A stretch of DNA of 64,000 bases from Paraburkholderia agricolaris. GTDB taxonomy: Bacteria; Pseudomonadota; Gammaproteobacteria; Burkholderiales; Burkholderiaceae. The notes below the pieces were generated by a model that had not been told where the DNA came from, made no database searches, and was given only the letters and a program-made list of their open reading frames with translations. The translations under genes and the position numbers were made by a program. Shown here piece by piece: positions 25,142 to 34,750 of this stretch. Each line of letters begins with the position of its first letter. The first letter of the stretch is position 1. The stretch covers positions 2,046,001 to 2,110,000 of the forward strand of contig NZ_QPER01000002.1 of assembly GCF_009455635.1 (NCBI RefSeq), given 5' to 3'.

Positions 25142-25965
25142 GCGACCAACATACGCCGATCGGCGAAGAAGACCTGCACGCCTACGTGGACGGAACCCTG
25201 TCCGACGAACGGCGCGTCGAGGTGGAGCGCGCGCTCGAACAGAACCCCGAGCTGGCCGCCCGCGTCAGCGACTATTTCTCGCTGAACAACATGTTCCATG
25301 AACGCTATGACCGCGTGCTGAGCGAGCCCGTGCCCAAACGTCTGCAAACGCCGGCGGCCGGCAAGCGCCGCTGGCAGATTGCTGCCAACTGGCCGCAGGT
25401 TGCCGGCATGGCAGCGGCGCTGGTGATGGGTGTGGGCATCGGCATGGGCACGCACATGGGGCGGGACGTCGTCGCGCCGATTGCAGGTCAAGCGGACACG
25501 CGCCCCGTCAGTGCGGACAGTTCGGAAATGTTTGCACGGCAAGCCGCGCTGGCGCATGTGGTTTATATGCCCGCTATCGACCGTCCGGCCGACATGACCG
25601 CGGATCACGAACAGGATTTCGTGCAATGGCTGTCCAACCGGCTCGGCACCAACGTGCATCCGCCGATGCTGTCGAAGAGCGGTTTCAACCTGTCGGGCGG
25701 CCGCCTGTTGCCGGGCGCCGACGGGCCGACTGCCCAATTCATGTATCGCGGGCCAAACGGCGAACGCGTGACGCTGTGCATTTCGCATCGTCAGGTGAGT
25801 TCGAACACCACGGCGTTCAAGCTGTATCAGGACGGGCCGGTGAACGTGTTCTACTGGGTCGATGGCGACTTTGGTTATGCCGTGTCGGGCGGGATCGATC
25901 GCAAGGTGCTGTTGCAACTCTCGCACGACGTGTATTCGCAGTTGACGGGCGTGGCGCCGGGTTGA
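25138..25965 (+). CDS. Anti-sigma factor, membrane-spanning
   Basis: A 275-residue protein with a cytoplasmic N-terminal segment (EDLHAYVDGTLSDERR, about residues 11-26) and one membrane helix near 85-104 (VAGMAAALVMGVGIGMG). The periplasmic C-terminal domain, about 170 residues, ends with a segment typical of the family (FYWVDGDFGYAVSGGID). Translational coupling with the sigma gene makes it the prime anti-sigma candidate. It lacks the HxxxCxxC motif of zinc anti-sigma factors, so the signal is probably sensed in the periplasm. Confidence 0.85.
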   Translation: MSDQHTPIGEEDLHAYVDGTLSDERRVEVERALEQNPELAARVSDYFSLNNMFHERYDRVLSEPVPKRLQTPAAGKRRWQIAANWPQVAGMAAALVMGVGIGMGTHMGRDVVAPIAGQADTRPVSADSSEMFARQAALAHVVYMPAIDRPADMTADHEQDFVQWLSNRLGTNVHPPMLSKSGFNLSGGRLLPGADGPTAQFMYRGPNGERVTLCISHRQVSSNTTAFKLYQDGPVNVFYWVDGDFGYAVSGGIDRKVLLQLSHDVYSQLTGVAPG

Positions 25966-25993
25966 GAGGCCGCGCCGAACTGCAATAGCGGGC

Positions 25994-27073
25994 TCAGTTG
26001 GCTGAACCGCTGCCGCGATCGAGCGACGCCGCGCGCATGGCGTCGCCCGGATTGCTGAAGAACTGCTGACGCAGTTGGGCGACCTGCGCGTCGTGTTGCT
26101 GAGGCGGCAAATCCTGTTTGTCGATCTGCGCGCGCTGGCTTGCGTAGTCCGCGTAGCGGGCTTGCCAGGCGTCGTCGGCTTGCTGCATCTGCACGACGCG
26201 CTCCGCTGCTTCAGGCCCAAGTGTTTGTGTGATCTGCGCACGCGTTGCATCGAGCGAACCGCCTTGCTTCTGCGCCTGAGCGATCGCGTCGAGCGCGGCC
26301 TGCTGCTGGCGTGCACGCTCGTGGGCCGCGCGTACTTCCGGCGGGAGTGCGGCGTCCAGCGCGGCGAGGCGGGCCGCTTTCTGCGCGTCGCTGAGCGAGT
26401 TATCCGAAGCGATGCGCAGGCGTGCCAGATCGGTGTGTTGCCGCTGCGATTCAGTGCCGAAGAACGGCTCGTTCCAGTCTCCCATCAATCGCGCGCCCAA
26501 CGCGTCGCGCTGATCGAGCGAGAGTTGCAGCGCGTCGAAGTTCGGCTTTGCGCCGCCCGGGTTCTGGCTTTGGCTCTGGGTCGGGGAACTGTCCGGTAAT
26601 TGCGCGAGCGCCTTGAGATACGCGTTGTAGCGCTGCCAGACGGTCAGCGCTTCGTCAGCGGCCGACGTGCCGTCGAGTTGTGCCGCGATCTGACGACGCA
26701 CCACTGCGTCGAGCGTCGCCGCTGAAATTTCATTTTGCGTCGTCAGGAAGTAATCGAAGAAATCGCGTACCGCACGCGTACGCGCGAGGTGGCCATGGCC
26801 ATCGGTTGGCAAGCGCGGCGGCGATGACCCGTCGAGCGAAGCGGGCAATGCCCCGGCCATCGATGCGTCGGCGGTCGGGGTTTTACTCACAGCAGGCGCC
26901 TGTTGCGCAGAACTCGCGGCACGCCCAGTTTTTTGTGCCGACGCTTCATGCGTGAGCGGCGTACGGCTCAGCCATAACGCGGCGCCCGCCGACAGCACGC
27001 CCACCGCGATGAAAGCCAGCCACTGGCTCCGCGCACTGCCCCATTGCCGCCCCAATCGCCCCAATCGCCGCAT
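25994..27073 (-). CDS. lifO: Lipase-specific foldase
   Basis: A 359-residue steric chaperone, anchored by an N-terminal helix (about residues 18-36), with an Ala/Pro-rich linker and a helical periplasmic lipase-binding domain. The family signature RxxFDY is present as RAVRDFFDYFLTTQNE. It folds LipA in the periplasm before type II secretion. It lies 4 bases downstream of lipA in the usual lipA-lifO order. Confidence 0.94.
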   Translation of the reverse strand: MRRLGRLGRQWGSARSQWLAFIAVGVLSAGAALWLSRTPLTHEASAQKTGRAASSAQQAPAVSKTPTADASMAGALPASLDGSSPPRLPTDGHGHLARTRAVRDFFDYFLTTQNEISAATLDAVVRRQIAAQLDGTSAADEALTVWQRYNAYLKALAQLPDSSPTQSQSQNPGGAKPNFDALQLSLDQRDALGARLMGDWNEPFFGTESQRQHTDLARLRIASDNSLSDAQKAARLAALDAALPPEVRAAHERARQQQAALDAIAQAQKQGGSLDATRAQITQTLGPEAAERVVQMQQADDAWQARYADYASQRAQIDKQDLPPQQHDAQVAQLRQQFFSNPGDAMRAASLDRGSGSAN

Positions 27074-27077
27074 CCGC

Positions 27078-28205
<1,128 letters not shown>

Positions 28206-28275
28206 CTATGGAAATCGGTTGAGGGCAATAGAGCGGGAACTCCAAACTGGCTATGCTGCAGTGCGTTGCCAAGCT

Positions 28276-29211
28276 CTATCGCAGCGTTGCGATGCGGCGG
28301 GCATTGAAGAGTTCGAGTTCGATCATGCTGTCTGGATTCGCGCTTGACTTGACCAGCTCCCGCGGTGTCACCCCCAGCAACCGCCCCATCCAGTGCGCCA
28401 TATGACTCTGATGCGCAAAGCCCGTCTCCAGCGCGATCTGACTCGCGCTCAACCGGCCTTGAAGCAGGAGCGCACGGGCCCGCTCCACGCGCCGCTGCAC
28501 CACGTACTGATGCACCGGCATACCGAGCGTCTCGCGAAACAGCACCTTGAAATGCGGCACGCTCAACTCGGCGTGCGCGGCCAGTTCGCCAAGCGTGAGA
28601 CGTTGATCCAGGTGCGCTTCGATAAACTCGATCACGCGCGCGGCGGTTTTCGGCGCAAGCGTACGGCGTTTGTTTTCGAGCTTGTCGAGTATCGGCGCGC
28701 TGCCGATCAGCCGCACCACCATCGCCGTACACAGGCTTTCAGCGTAAAGCGGATCGGACGCATCATCCGCTTCGAGTTCAGCACGCAAAGCCCAGGCCAG
28801 ATGCTGAAAGCGCGGATCGCGCATCTGGAGCTGCGGACGCAGCCGCGCTTCGCTCGTTTTCAGTTCCAGTTGCTCGACGGTCCGCTGCGCGAAGTCCTCG
28901 CCGATCCACACGCTGAAAATCGTGCAGGCGGCTTCATCGGTCCACTGCCCGTCGACGCCTGCGGGAATCACATCGGCGTCGCCATGCGCCTGAATCCGCG
29001 AGTAGCGCCGCTCGCTGCACATGCAACGCGCCTTGACCGGCGCGCCAACATGCACGCCCACGCGATGATGCTTGAGCGCCGGGATCCGGTGCAGTCCGGC
29101 TGACACATTGACCAGTTCCGCACCGAAACCCTGCCAGCCGAGCGCCTTGCTGGAACGCAATACCAGGCGGGAACCACTGTGCGGTTGCAGTATCGGTGTC
29201 ACGGCATTCAT
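28276..29211 (-). CDS. AraC-family transcriptional regulator
   Basis: A 311-residue regulator with a variable N-terminal sensing region and a C-terminal double helix-turn-helix (about residues 205-300, LGELAAHAELSVPHFKVLF and ASQIALETGFAHQSHMAHWM). The ATG at 29211 follows a GGGAAAG ribosome site; the frame continues upstream but lacks a signal there. It is divergent from the NmrA-like gene (208 bases between start codons), which is the most likely target. The effector is unknown. Confidence 0.88.
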   Translation of the reverse strand: MNAVTPILQPHSGSRLVLRSSKALGWQGFGAELVNVSAGLHRIPALKHHRVGVHVGAPVKARCMCSERRYSRIQAHGDADVIPAGVDGQWTDEAACTIFSVWIGEDFAQRTVEQLELKTSEARLRPQLQMRDPRFQHLAWALRAELEADDASDPLYAESLCTAMVVRLIGSAPILDKLENKRRTLAPKTAARVIEFIEAHLDQRLTLGELAAHAELSVPHFKVLFRETLGMPVHQYVVQRRVERARALLLQGRLSASQIALETGFAHQSHMAHWMGRLLGVTPRELVKSSANPDSMIELELFNARRIATLR

Positions 29212-29419
29212 TGCTTTCCCTCGTGGATGACGGCCAACGTGTGTGCATTGTGCTGCGTTTTTCGCCGCTTTGCTTGAGCTCGCGCTGCCACAATCGGCAT
29301 GCTGCGTCGCCGCAGCAGAAAACAATCATCCGAATCTGCGCACGACGATCCGCGCCCGCGCGTTTCTCGCGCCCCGCTTCCCTAAGATGACGACATACCG
29401 ATCCAGCCAGGAGCCGAAC

Positions 29420-30334
29420 GTGTTTGTGATCTTTGGAGCAGCAGGCAATGTAGGTAGAGTGAGCGCGGCGGCATTGCGCCGGGCGGGCTGTGACGTGCGC
29501 GCGGTAGTCCGTAGCGCCGAGCAAGGTGCGGTGCTGGAGGAAATCGGCTGCGAAATCGCCATTGCCGATCTGCTCGACGCCGCCTCGGTCGCGCGCGCTA
29601 TCGAAGGCGCATACGCGGTACAGATACTGTGCCCGGTGCCGCGCGCCGACGCCGATCCCGCAACCACGATGCGCCGCATGATCGACGTGAGCGCAAACGT
29701 ATTGCGCGCCGACCCGCCACAACGCGTGCTCGCGCTCTCGGACTACGGCGCGGAACATCCGAGCGGCACGGGCATTACGACGCTGTTTCACACCCTCGAA
29801 ATGCGGCTCGCGCCCATTCCCGCGCAATTGACGTTTCTGCGTGCAGCGGAACACATGCATAACTGGGCCCGCATCTTACCTGTCGCGCTCGCGAGAGGCG
29901 TCCTGCCGAGCTTGCATCATCCGTTGACCAAGCTGTTTCCGACGGTCGCCGCCGAGGACGTCGGACTGCTGGCCGCCGAATTCCTGCTCGATGAGAGGCC
30001 AGCGAAAGAGGCGCCGCGTGTGGTCAGTATCGAAGGCGAAACGCGCGTCAGCGCGTTAGACCTCGCACATACGCTCGGTGCATTGACGCACCGTCAGATT
30101 ACGGCCTACGAAGTGCCCCGCGGCGAATGGGCCGCGATGCTCCAGGGTGCGGGACTCGGCGAGAATCACGCGCGTCTCATCACGGATCTGTACGACGCAC
30201 ACAACGCGGGCCGCATCGACGTCGAAACCGGGATCAGCGAGCGGCGCTTCGGCTCGACCGCGCTCGCGGACGTCTTCGCGGCGATCCTGGCACGCGTCGC
30301 CGCAACGTCGACGGCAAGCGCCGCCGCACGCTGA
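29420..30334 (+). CDS. NmrA-like NAD(P)-binding protein
   Basis: A 304-residue atypical short-chain dehydrogenase of the NmrA/HSCARG type. It starts MFVIFGAAGNVGRVSA, a Rossmann GxxGxxG. It has a DVRAVVRS segment and lacks an obvious YxxxK catalytic pair, as is common in the family. GTG at 29420 is chosen because AGGAG lies six bases upstream; an ATG at 29387 in frame has no ribosome site. Such proteins act as redox-sensing regulators or NADPH-dependent reductases. It is divergent from an AraC regulator. Confidence 0.8.
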   Translation: MFVIFGAAGNVGRVSAAALRRAGCDVRAVVRSAEQGAVLEEIGCEIAIADLLDAASVARAIEGAYAVQILCPVPRADADPATTMRRMIDVSANVLRADPPQRVLALSDYGAEHPSGTGITTLFHTLEMRLAPIPAQLTFLRAAEHMHNWARILPVALARGVLPSLHHPLTKLFPTVAAEDVGLLAAEFLLDERPAKEAPRVVSIEGETRVSALDLAHTLGALTHRQITAYEVPRGEWAAMLQGAGLGENHARLITDLYDAHNAGRIDVETGISERRFGSTALADVFAAILARVAATSTASAAAR

Positions 30335-30360
30335 ACGGCACTCGCGATAGGAGAAACGGC

Positions 30361-30570
30361 ATGCATACCTGCCCATTGCTGCGCGCATCGATGAAATCGC
30401 GGAAAATCGCCGTGCGGCGTCCACTGCACGCGCGCGGAACGACGAGCAGCCGCGACTGGACGGCGATTCTGGAGATTTCGGCTGGCCTTGCGGGACTAGT
30501 CGGCTGGCGAGCGCTTCAGGACGTGCTCAACGCGATTCCCGACAGTAACGACGACTTCAGTTTGTTCTGA
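30361..30570 (+). CDS. Small hypothetical protein, 69 residues
   Basis: It begins at ATG 30361 with a strong AGGAG seven bases upstream, 26 bases after the NmrA-like gene. The N-terminal third is basic (KSRKIAVRR). The rest has a moderately hydrophobic helix (WTAILEISAGLAGLVGWRAL) and an acidic tail ending DDFSLF. I do not recognise the family. The ribosome site and operon-like spacing support it as real; a membrane or small regulatory role is possible but not shown. Confidence 0.5.
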   Translation: MHTCPLLRASMKSRKIAVRRPLHARGTTSSRDWTAILEISAGLAGLVGWRALQDVLNAIPDSNDDFSLF

Positions 30571-30673
30571 CTCACCGGCCCCGACGAACCACCTGCGCGC
30601 CGTGGGCGCGCCGCAGCTCCGGCGAAGCCAGCCAACCTGAGGCCGCACTCTATTGACGAAAACGACGTGTTAG

Positions 30674-30705
30674 CGCCGGCCGCCGTTTGCAGGAGGCGGC
30701 CGGCG
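30674..30705. terminator. GC-rich hairpin between convergent genes
   Basis: An 11-bp perfect stem (30674-30684 with 30695-30705) has a 10-base loop and lies 13 bases past the ribA stop. It has no T-run, so it is a terminator-like or mRNA-end structure rather than a classic intrinsic terminator. Confidence 0.45.
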
Positions 30706-30717
30706 TCTATGCGTCGC

Positions 30718-31392
30718 TCATTCGTTTTCGTCGAAGTAGTGCCCAAACTTCGATTGCTTGGTGCGGATATAGCGCTCGTTTTCCTCGCGCATCGGAATCG
30801 CCAGCGCAACCCGCTCGCATACCGGAATACCGTGCTTCGACAGCGTGTCGAACTTCTCCGGATTGTTGCTCATCAGGCGCACCGAGGTCACCTTGAGCGT
30901 GCGCAGAATGCCCGCCGCCGAATCGTATTCGCGCGAGTCGTCGGGCAAGCCAAGATCGAGATTGGCCTCGACGGTGTCACGACCCTGCTCCTGCAGCGCA
31001 TACGCGCGAATCTTGTTCGACAGGCCAATGCCGCGCCCTTCGTGGCCACGCAGATAGAGCAGCACACCGCAGCCTTCGGCCGCGATATAACGCAGCGCCA
31101 GATCGAGCTGCTCGCCGCAATCGCAGCGGTACGAGCCGAGCACGTCGCCCGTCAGGCACTCGGAGTGCAGGCGCGTCAATACGGACGACTTGTTGGCGAC
31201 GTCGCCCATCACGAGCGCGAGATGTTCGGCGCCGCTTTCACACACGCGAAACACGTATGAGGTGAACGTGCCGTAGCGCGTGGGGAGCGTGGCGGTAGCG
31301 TCGAGGATGACGCATTCGCCGTTGATTGCGCCGTCTGCTGCTGGCGACGGATCGTGAGACGTGAGCATGGCGTTGGACAATGGTGCTGACAT
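30718..31392 (-). CDS. ribA: GTP cyclohydrolase II
   Basis: A 224-residue stand-alone GTP cyclohydrolase II, which makes the first intermediate of riboflavin synthesis from GTP. The zinc ligands are in [16 protein letters not shown], and the catalytic segment [10 protein letters not shown] is intact. It begins at ATG 31392; upstream residues in the frame are not family-like. No DHBP-synthase domain or other rib gene is nearby, so this may be a second copy beside a main rib operon elsewhere. It also bears on flavin supply for BluB, but no linkage is seen. Confidence 0.93.
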   Translation of the reverse strand: MSAPLSNAMLTSHDPSPAADGAINGECVILDATATLPTRYGTFTSYVFRVCESGAEHLALVMGDVANKSSVLTRLHSECLTGDVLGSYRCDCGEQLDLALRYIAAEGCGVLLYLRGHEGRGIGLSNKIRAYALQEQGRDTVEANLDLGLPDDSREYDSAAGILRTLKVTSVRLMSNNPEKFDTLSKHGIPVCERVALAIPMREENERYIRTKQSKFGHYFDENE

Positions 31393-31660
31393 GAACCCGA
31401 TCAAACCGGGGATAAGGTACGGACAAGTACGGACTGGGAGTTTACCGCTAATCGGCGCAACGCACCCGGATGTCCATGCGCCGCGCAAGGAACCGCCGTG
31501 GCGCCGCGCCGCTCCCGAACGCTAACCCATGCCGGACATGCTGCACGCCACAGGTATTCCCGGAGTACTTCCAGCGGCGCTGCGCGCCTATACTGGAATG
31601 GCCTGTCCCTCACGACAGCGCGCCGCATCGGCGTGCTGCACTGCGAAACGGAGCCGCTCC

Positions 31661-32104
31661 ATGACAAGCGTTGCACAGCTTCTTAAAACAAAACCCAATC
31701 ACACCACCGTTTTTACTGTCGAGGCCGACGATTCCGTCTACGACGCGATCAAGCTAATGGCTGAAAAAGGCATCGGTGCACTGGTCGTGACCGAGGGCGA
31801 CAGCATCGCCGGGATCGTGACGGAGCGCGACTATGCGCGCAAGGTCGTGCTGATGGACCGTTCGTCGAAGGCCACGCCAGTGCGCGACATCATGAGCAAA
31901 GCCGTGCGCTTCGTCCGCCCCGACCAGAGCACCGACGACTGCATGGCGCTGATGACCGAACGGCGTATGCGCCACTTGCCGGTGATCGAAAACGACCGGC
32001 TGGTGGGCATGGTATCGATCGGCGACCTGGTGAAGAACATCATCGCCGAGCAGCAATTCACCATCCAGCAACTGGAGTTCTATATCCACGGCGAACGGCC
32101 CTGA
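31661..32104 (+). CDS. Two-CBS-domain protein
   Basis: A 147-residue protein made almost entirely of a tandem CBS pair (about residues 15-70 and 78-132; VYDAIKLMAEKGIGALVV, IAGIVTERDYARKVV, MALMTERRMRHLPVIE, LVGMVSIGDLVKNII). Such stand-alone modules bind adenine nucleotides and act as energy sensors for partner proteins. The ATG at 31661 begins at the conserved N-terminus. The partner is unknown. Confidence 0.9.
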   Translation: MTSVAQLLKTKPNHTTVFTVEADDSVYDAIKLMAEKGIGALVVTEGDSIAGIVTERDYARKVVLMDRSSKATPVRDIMSKAVRFVRPDQSTDDCMALMTERRMRHLPVIENDRLVGMVSIGDLVKNIIAEQQFTIQQLEFYIHGERP

Positions 32105-32130
32105 GATTCGCCGCACGCCGGGTGTGACTC

Positions 32131-32170
32131 GCTGCCGGGCGTAACCGGGCGTAACCGGGCACAAGCGGGC
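32131..32170. repeat. Degenerate 10-bp tandem array
   Basis: Four consecutive decamers are present. The two central copies are identical (GTAACCGGGC) and the outer copies keep CGGGC. The array lies 27 bases after the CBS-protein stop and abuts the A-run of the terminator hairpin. Confidence 0.6.
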
Positions 32171-32172
32171 GC

Positions 32173-32204
32173 AAAAAAAGCCCAATCCTTGAAAGAGGTT
32201 GGGC
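32173..32204 (-). terminator. Rho-independent terminator for the second DUF4148 gene
   Basis: On the minus strand the stem GCCCAACCT/AGGATTGGGC, with a short loop, is followed directly by a run of seven T. It lies about 180 bases downstream of the DUF4148 stop. It fits a leftward terminator and can also stop rightward read-through from the CBS gene less efficiently. Confidence 0.75.
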
Positions 32205-32240
32205 GAAGCTACCTTGCGGCAGCGGAGGTTCCTGTTTCAT

Positions 32241-32268
32241 CAATGCGCGCCGCATACGGCGCGCATTG
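32241..32268. repeat. Perfect 12-bp inverted repeat
   Basis: CAATGCGCGCCG and CGGCGCGCATTG flank a CATA loop, between the terminator and the DUF4148 stop. It is a very stable hairpin without a T-run, possibly a 3'-UTR processing or stability element of the DUF4148 mRNA. Confidence 0.55.
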
Positions 32269-32385
32269 TCATATTCCTGGCGAACTGCTGACTGCTTGCT
32301 GATTGCCGAGCGTGCATTTGTTCGACGCACGCTCGGCCAAACTCATGGGGCTACGCACCTGCAGCCCCTCATTGCACCCAATCAA

Positions 32386-32730
32386 TCAGTTACCGAAATA
32401 AACCGACTTCGGGCCGGACATCGGCTGGACCACGCCACCCGCTTGCGACGAACCGCTCACCGCGCCGCCGTAACCACTGGTATTCGCGACCGGTTCCTGC
32501 GTCTGCGCGACGGCCGGATTTTGCGCCTGCACACGGCTTTCGGCGGCCTGAATGTCAGACGGATAGTTTGTGTCGTTGCTGGTGGCCGGGTTGTAGCCCG
32601 CCTGTTCCAGCTGGATCAACTGACTGCGAACTTCCGCGCGGGTCAGGGGTTGTTGGCTCGATTGAGCGAACGAAGCGACCGGGGCGGCCAGAATGGCCGC
32701 AATAGCGACTGCCTTGATGAGCGAGTTCAT
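32386..32730 (-). CDS. DUF4148 secreted protein
   Basis: A 114-residue exported protein. The signal peptide ends near SFA-QSS (about residue 22), followed by the DUF4148 motif LTRAEVRSQLIQLEQAGYNP and a low-complexity Gly/Ser/Gln tail. It is the second DUF4148 gene of the window and only loosely similar to the one at 23302. Its upstream region has GGAAT but no GTT at the right distance, so it is not assigned to the ECF regulon. Function unknown. Confidence 0.85.
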   Translation of the reverse strand: MNSLIKAVAIAAILAAPVASFAQSSQQPLTRAEVRSQLIQLEQAGYNPATSNDTNYPSDIQAAESRVQAQNPAVAQTQEPVANTSGYGGAVSGSSQAGGVVQPMSGPKSVYFGN

Positions 32731-33001
32731 GATGATTTACCTCCAGATCTGGTTTTTTGCTTCGCTTGCCACACCATGTGAGAAGCGAGTGATTCCAGTC
32801 TAGTCACCCGATCATCGAGGGAAAACCCTTAATTACGAGATACATAATTGTTCGATTCGCAAGAATGCAGCGGAACTTACGCATGAGCGCGATTGAAGTC
32901 CCGTTCTTGCCGTAATAATTGTCGGGATCGTAACCCTTCTGTTTGATGTTCCGACAATTTCACCCACTACGCATGTTCACCGCATCGCATGTCGCTAGTG
33001 A

Positions 33002-33646
33002 TCAATCCGGCGCGTGGGTCAACGTTTCGGCATGCGGAGGCAGCAGAAGCTTTCGTGGTCCGCTGACGAACGCACTGCCTGGTTCAAAAAACCGCAATGG
33101 CCGATGCATTTCGCGCGATAAGCCGATGCGTGTCGTCACGCCGATCGGCACATCCTTCTCTATCACGCCAATCCACAGGTCACGCCCGGTGCAAAGATCG
33201 CGGCCGTCGAACGACTGACCGATGCCCAGGGCCATGGTGAGCCGGCCAGGGCCGCGCGCAAGGTCGCGCAGCGGCACGCCAGGCCGCCGCGCTTCCATCA
33301 GCGGCAAGCCTTCCAGCGGTTCGATGGCGCGCAGCAGAATACCGGCGCCGATATCCTCCGCTTCCGCGGACATGTTCAGCATGTACGAGAGCCCGTACGT
33401 GAGCCGGATATAAGCGTGGCCGGGGGCAAGAAACATCGAGCCGTTATACGGACGGCGGCCTATAAACGCGTGGCTGGTCGAGTCGCCGACCGGATACGCT
33501 TCGGTTTCGACAATCCGGCCGCTCATACGGCCTTCGGGAAGATCGTGCACCAGGTATTTGCCAACCATGAAGCGCGCCAACGCGGTTGCATCCGGCGGCA
33601 AATCGTCACGAAGCAATGGGAAGATGGGTAGCGGTTGTTTCTGCAT
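33002..33646 (-). CDS. mpg: DNA-3-methyladenine glycosylase (AAG type)
   Basis: A 214-residue alkyladenine DNA glycosylase of the eukaryote-like AAG/MPG family, which excises 3-methyladenine and other alkylated or deaminated purines. The catalytic Glu is in GRIVETEAY. The substrate-pocket segments [23 protein letters not shown] and [12 protein letters not shown] are conserved. ATG at 33646 is chosen because conserved sequence starts soon after; a longer frame runs upstream without a ribosome site. It is monocistronic. Confidence 0.93.
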   Translation of the reverse strand: MQKQPLPIFPLLRDDLPPDATALARFMVGKYLVHDLPEGRMSGRIVETEAYPVGDSTSHAFIGRRPYNGSMFLAPGHAYIRLTYGLSYMLNMSAEAEDIGAGILLRAIEPLEGLPLMEARRPGVPLRDLARGPGRLTMALGIGQSFDGRDLCTGRDLWIGVIEKDVPIGVTTRIGLSREMHRPLRFFEPGSAFVSGPRKLLLPPHAETLTHAPD

Positions 33647-34046
33647 GCGGTCCGGATGGATCTTTAGGCGCGAGGCGCAAGGTCGACGCAGGCGCGAGTT
33701 GGGCACTCAGCGGACACGCACGAGCGTGTCGCCGCGCCGCATCAAGCGATAAAGCGCCATAAAGCGCCATCGGCCCGCATTCATCCGCCCATTCGTTGTA
33801 CCAAAACCTCACTTCCGGGCAGCGGCGCAATCACCATGGCACTAATTGGAGTATCGTGTGTTTCCGGCCTGCAGCACAGCCCTTGCCGGCATGCGTGTGT
33901 TCAAGCGCACCTGATCAACTTACAGTTTGCAAGAAGTCGCACGATCCGCAGCAACGTTCCATTCAGATTTGATCCCGAAGTACCGCTGGCGTAGTACACC
34001 GGCCCATCCACGGGCCGTCGTGTTCATGACAATAGGAGAGAGTTGA
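33647..34046. other. 400-base intergenic region, mpg / BON gene
   Basis: A divergent promoter region for the glycosylase (leftward) and the BON protein (rightward). I see no clear promoter hexamers. The notable structure is a perfect tandem decamer at 33749-33768. Just before the BON gene is AGGAG (34035-34039), its ribosome site. Confidence 0.5.
33749..33768. repeat. Perfect tandem decamer (ATAAAGCGCC)x2
   Basis: Two identical 10-bp units. Their sequence is closely related to a tandem decamer at 57278-57297 (ATAAAGCGCT on the other strand). It is intergenic, about 100 bases upstream of mpg. Confidence 0.6.
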
Positions 34047-34412
34047 ATGAAAGCATTCCAGGCAATCAAGATGGTCGGCGGCGCGCTGATCGTTCTGGCA
34101 TCCGTCAGTGCGTACGCGCAAACCAGCGATGCCGCGGCTACGGCAGCCCCCACGGCTGCTTCGGCGGCGCCTAACGCCAAGTCGGTCAAGAAAGCCGACC
34201 GTGCATTGGGACGCAAAGTGCGCAGCGCGCTGTCGAAGACCAAGGGCCTGACGGTGACCAATATCACGGTGCGCGCACGTAGCGGTGCAGTGACGTTGGC
34301 CGGCACGGTGCCTGAACAGCCGCAAGTCGACCTGGCCACTCAGGCCGCGCAAGCCGTGCCGGGCGTGACGTCGGTCAAGAACGCACTATCGATCCGTCCG
34401 GTCGGACAGTAA
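34047..34412 (+). CDS. BON-domain periplasmic protein
   Basis: A 121-residue exported protein. The signal peptide ends near AYA-QTS (about residue 25). An Ala-rich linker follows, then one BON domain (about residues 52-118: LGRKVRSALSKTKGL, VTNITVRARSGAVTLAGTVPE, VPGVTSVKNAL). BON domains bind phospholipid or envelope surfaces, and such proteins are often induced by osmotic or envelope stress. AGGAG is just upstream of the ATG. No operon partner. Confidence 0.9.
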   Translation: MKAFQAIKMVGGALIVLASVSAYAQTSDAAATAAPTAASAAPNAKSVKKADRALGRKVRSALSKTKGLTVTNITVRARSGAVTLAGTVPEQPQVDLATQAAQAVPGVTSVKNALSIRPVGQ

Positions 34413-34750
34413 AACCGCATCAAGCAGCCTTAGTGCTACGCCGGGCGCAATGCTTCTCGCAAGGCGGCGCGTCCGGACTGAAACATCCAGCCTGTTTCCC
34501 CTGAATTTCCCCGCAATTGCCAAATCCGGCGGTTGCGCACCTTCGCCACTGCGTCGGCACAATCCGTCCCGCGGGCTCACAAAGCCTCGCCCGCCGCAAA
34601 CTATCCTTTATAATTTAATGCGTTAGGACGCGTTGTTGACAGGATGGTTTAGCAACTTACGCTCGCTCGCAGGTCTTGCCGGCGCCCACCTGTTCATCTC
34701 GCGCCAGTCAGCTACAGGCAACAAGAACCCGCAACGAAAGGAAGCCCCGA
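34413..34750. other. 338-base intergenic region upstream of chaA-like gene
   Basis: No gene seen. A TATAAT hexamer at 34609-34614 is a candidate -10 for the antiporter gene, but no matching -35 lies 17 bases upstream. The leader from there to the start is about 135 bases. I did not find a yybP-ykoY or other recognised riboswitch in it. Confidence 0.4.

Noticed and set aside
32731..32830. A fifth ECF element upstream of the second DUF4148 gene
   Set aside because: GGAAT is present on the minus strand, but the base triplet 17-18 bases on is not GTT. Too weak to include.
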